A DNA stretch of 64,000 bases from Leucobacter ruminantium. Lineage in GTDB: Bacteria; Actinomycetota; Actinomycetes; Actinomycetales; Microbacteriaceae. A model generated the notes under the pieces. The model did no database searches. It was given only the letters and a program-made list of their open reading frames with translations, and was not told the DNA's origin. The stretch is taken from the NCBI RefSeq assembly GCF_017565705.1, contig NZ_JAGDYL010000001.1, forward strand, positions 186,001-250,000, read 5' to 3'. This document shows, piece after piece, positions 63,552-64,000 of this stretch (its first letter is position 1; each line of letters begins with the position of its first letter). The position numbers and the translations under genes are program-made.

Positions 63552-64000
63552 CTATGCCGTTGCGGCCCCGGCGGCCTCGGCCTCGCGCAGCCCGAGCACC
63601 TGCTCGAACGCCCCGGCGAAAGCATCGGCCGTCTGCGCACCCGAGACGCCGTATTTCTGATCGATCAGGAAGAACGGAACGCCGGTGACACCGAGCATAC
63701 GCGCCCGCGTGATGTCGGCCTCGACGGCGGAGCCGAGCTCGTCGTCGTCGAGCGCGGCGCGCACGGCATCGGGGTCGAGACCCGCCTCGGCGCCCAGCCT
63801 GGCGAGGGTGTCGGGATCCGACATGTCCTCGCCCTCGGCGAAGTAGGCGCGGAAAAGCCGCTCCTGCACCGCCTGCTGCACGCCCTCGCGCTTCGCGAGG
63901 TGCAGCACGCGATGAGCCCGGGCGGTGTTGGCGTGCTTCACCCGGTCGAAGTCGAACTCGATCCCCTCCGAGGCGGCGAGCGCGGTCATCTGCCCGAGCA
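63552..64000 (-). CDS. FrnE-like DsbA family oxidoreductase, C-terminal part
   Basis: Runs off the window at its 5' end (reading LGQMTALAASEG at the edge), so the N-terminal thioredoxin CxxC is not visible. The visible 149 residues include NTARAHRVLHLAKREGVQQAVQERLFRAYFAEGEDMSDPDTLARLGAEAGLD, EADITRARMLGVTGVPFFLIDQKYGVSGAQTADAF, the FrnE/HCCA-isomerase type, with the conserved GVPFF cis-Pro loop. A cytoplasmic thiol-disulfide oxidoreductase linked to oxidative stress. Confidence 0.88.
   Translation of the reverse strand, partial: LGQMTALAASEGIEFDFDRVKHANTARAHRVLHLAKREGVQQAVQERLFRAYFAEGEDMSDPDTLARLGAEAGLDPDAVRAALDDDELGSAVEADITRARMLGVTGVPFFLIDQKYGVSGAQTADAFAGAFEQVLGLREAEAAGAATA

Noticed and set aside
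1-64000. tRNA or rRNA genes
   Set aside because: No cloverleaf-like or rRNA segments were recognised in the gaps; this is reading by eye, so a short tRNA could be missed.

Overview
High-GC actinobacterial chromosome, most likely Microbacteriaceae (Leucobacter-like; genus is inference). Supporting signs are the gene set rnj-dapA-thyA-dfrA-dapB-pnp, a mycothiol-dependent formaldehyde dehydrogenase, frequent GTG starts, 4-bp ATGA overlaps inside operons, and several genes that look leaderless (a TANNNT hexamer ending 6-7 nt before the start codon). No rRNA, tRNA, CRISPR or intact transposase was seen.

1-14.7 kb is mostly core genes on the minus strand: murJ (partial), a FemX-like aminoacyltransferase, RNase J, dapA, dfrA, thyA, an APC amino-acid permease, a small TPR-like membrane protein, dapB, an M16 peptidase and pnp. 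A DUF559 (VSR-like nuclease fold) gene sits between two 60-bp stem-loop direct repeats, and a 160-bp MITE-like element ends exactly at the stop codon of the permease. 15-19 kb holds an SRPBCC protein and a plus-strand cluster: a Tes/MJ0619-type radical SAM protein, a small membrane protein, an Lgt-like diacylglyceryl transferase homologue and a Pro/Gln-rich membrane protein. I think this is a candidate undescribed lipid- or lipoprotein-modifying system.

19-31 kb: amidase, acyl-CoA dehydrogenase with a divergent TetR regulator, a ROK repressor divergent from a xylose/ribose-type ABC importer, an MscR plus metallo-beta-lactamase pair for formaldehyde oxidation, a GNAT protein, a DoxX-like gene with a damaged 5' end, and a Cys-rich HTH regulator. 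31-40.5 kb: M20 and VOC genes, a DapA-like aldolase, a MerR-peroxiredoxin fusion, a small lower-GC insert (DUF3800-like gene) bounded by 31-bp direct repeats one of which is the 3' end of an ABC-F gene, and an HdeD-lipase fusion.

40.5-63.2 kb is a large accessory catabolic region. It contains an aldehyde dehydrogenase, 4-OT tautomerase, isochorismatase-VOC fusion, enolase-superfamily enzyme, octopine-dehydrogenase-like and DpaA-like dehydrogenases, a hydantoinase, a creatinase-like M24 protein, two amidohydrolase deaminases, a FadR-type GntR regulator, one ABC ATPase/permease pair with two paralogous binding proteins, a sugar-isomerase-like protein, two SDRs, and a two-component E1 with a free-standing lipoyl domain. 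Together these suggest import and hydrolytic opening of a nitrogen-containing ring compound (hydantoin- or creatinine-like; inference) followed by oxidation of the carbon skeleton. The window ends with a small CC-tailed protein and a FrnE-like DsbA oxidoreductase (partial).

Two global signals run through the window: the octamer GAGGGATC/GATCCCTC (about 25 copies per strand by eye against roughly one expected), thinned in the accessory regions, and a family of gtttcgactcg-type inverted-repeat elements at gene ends.
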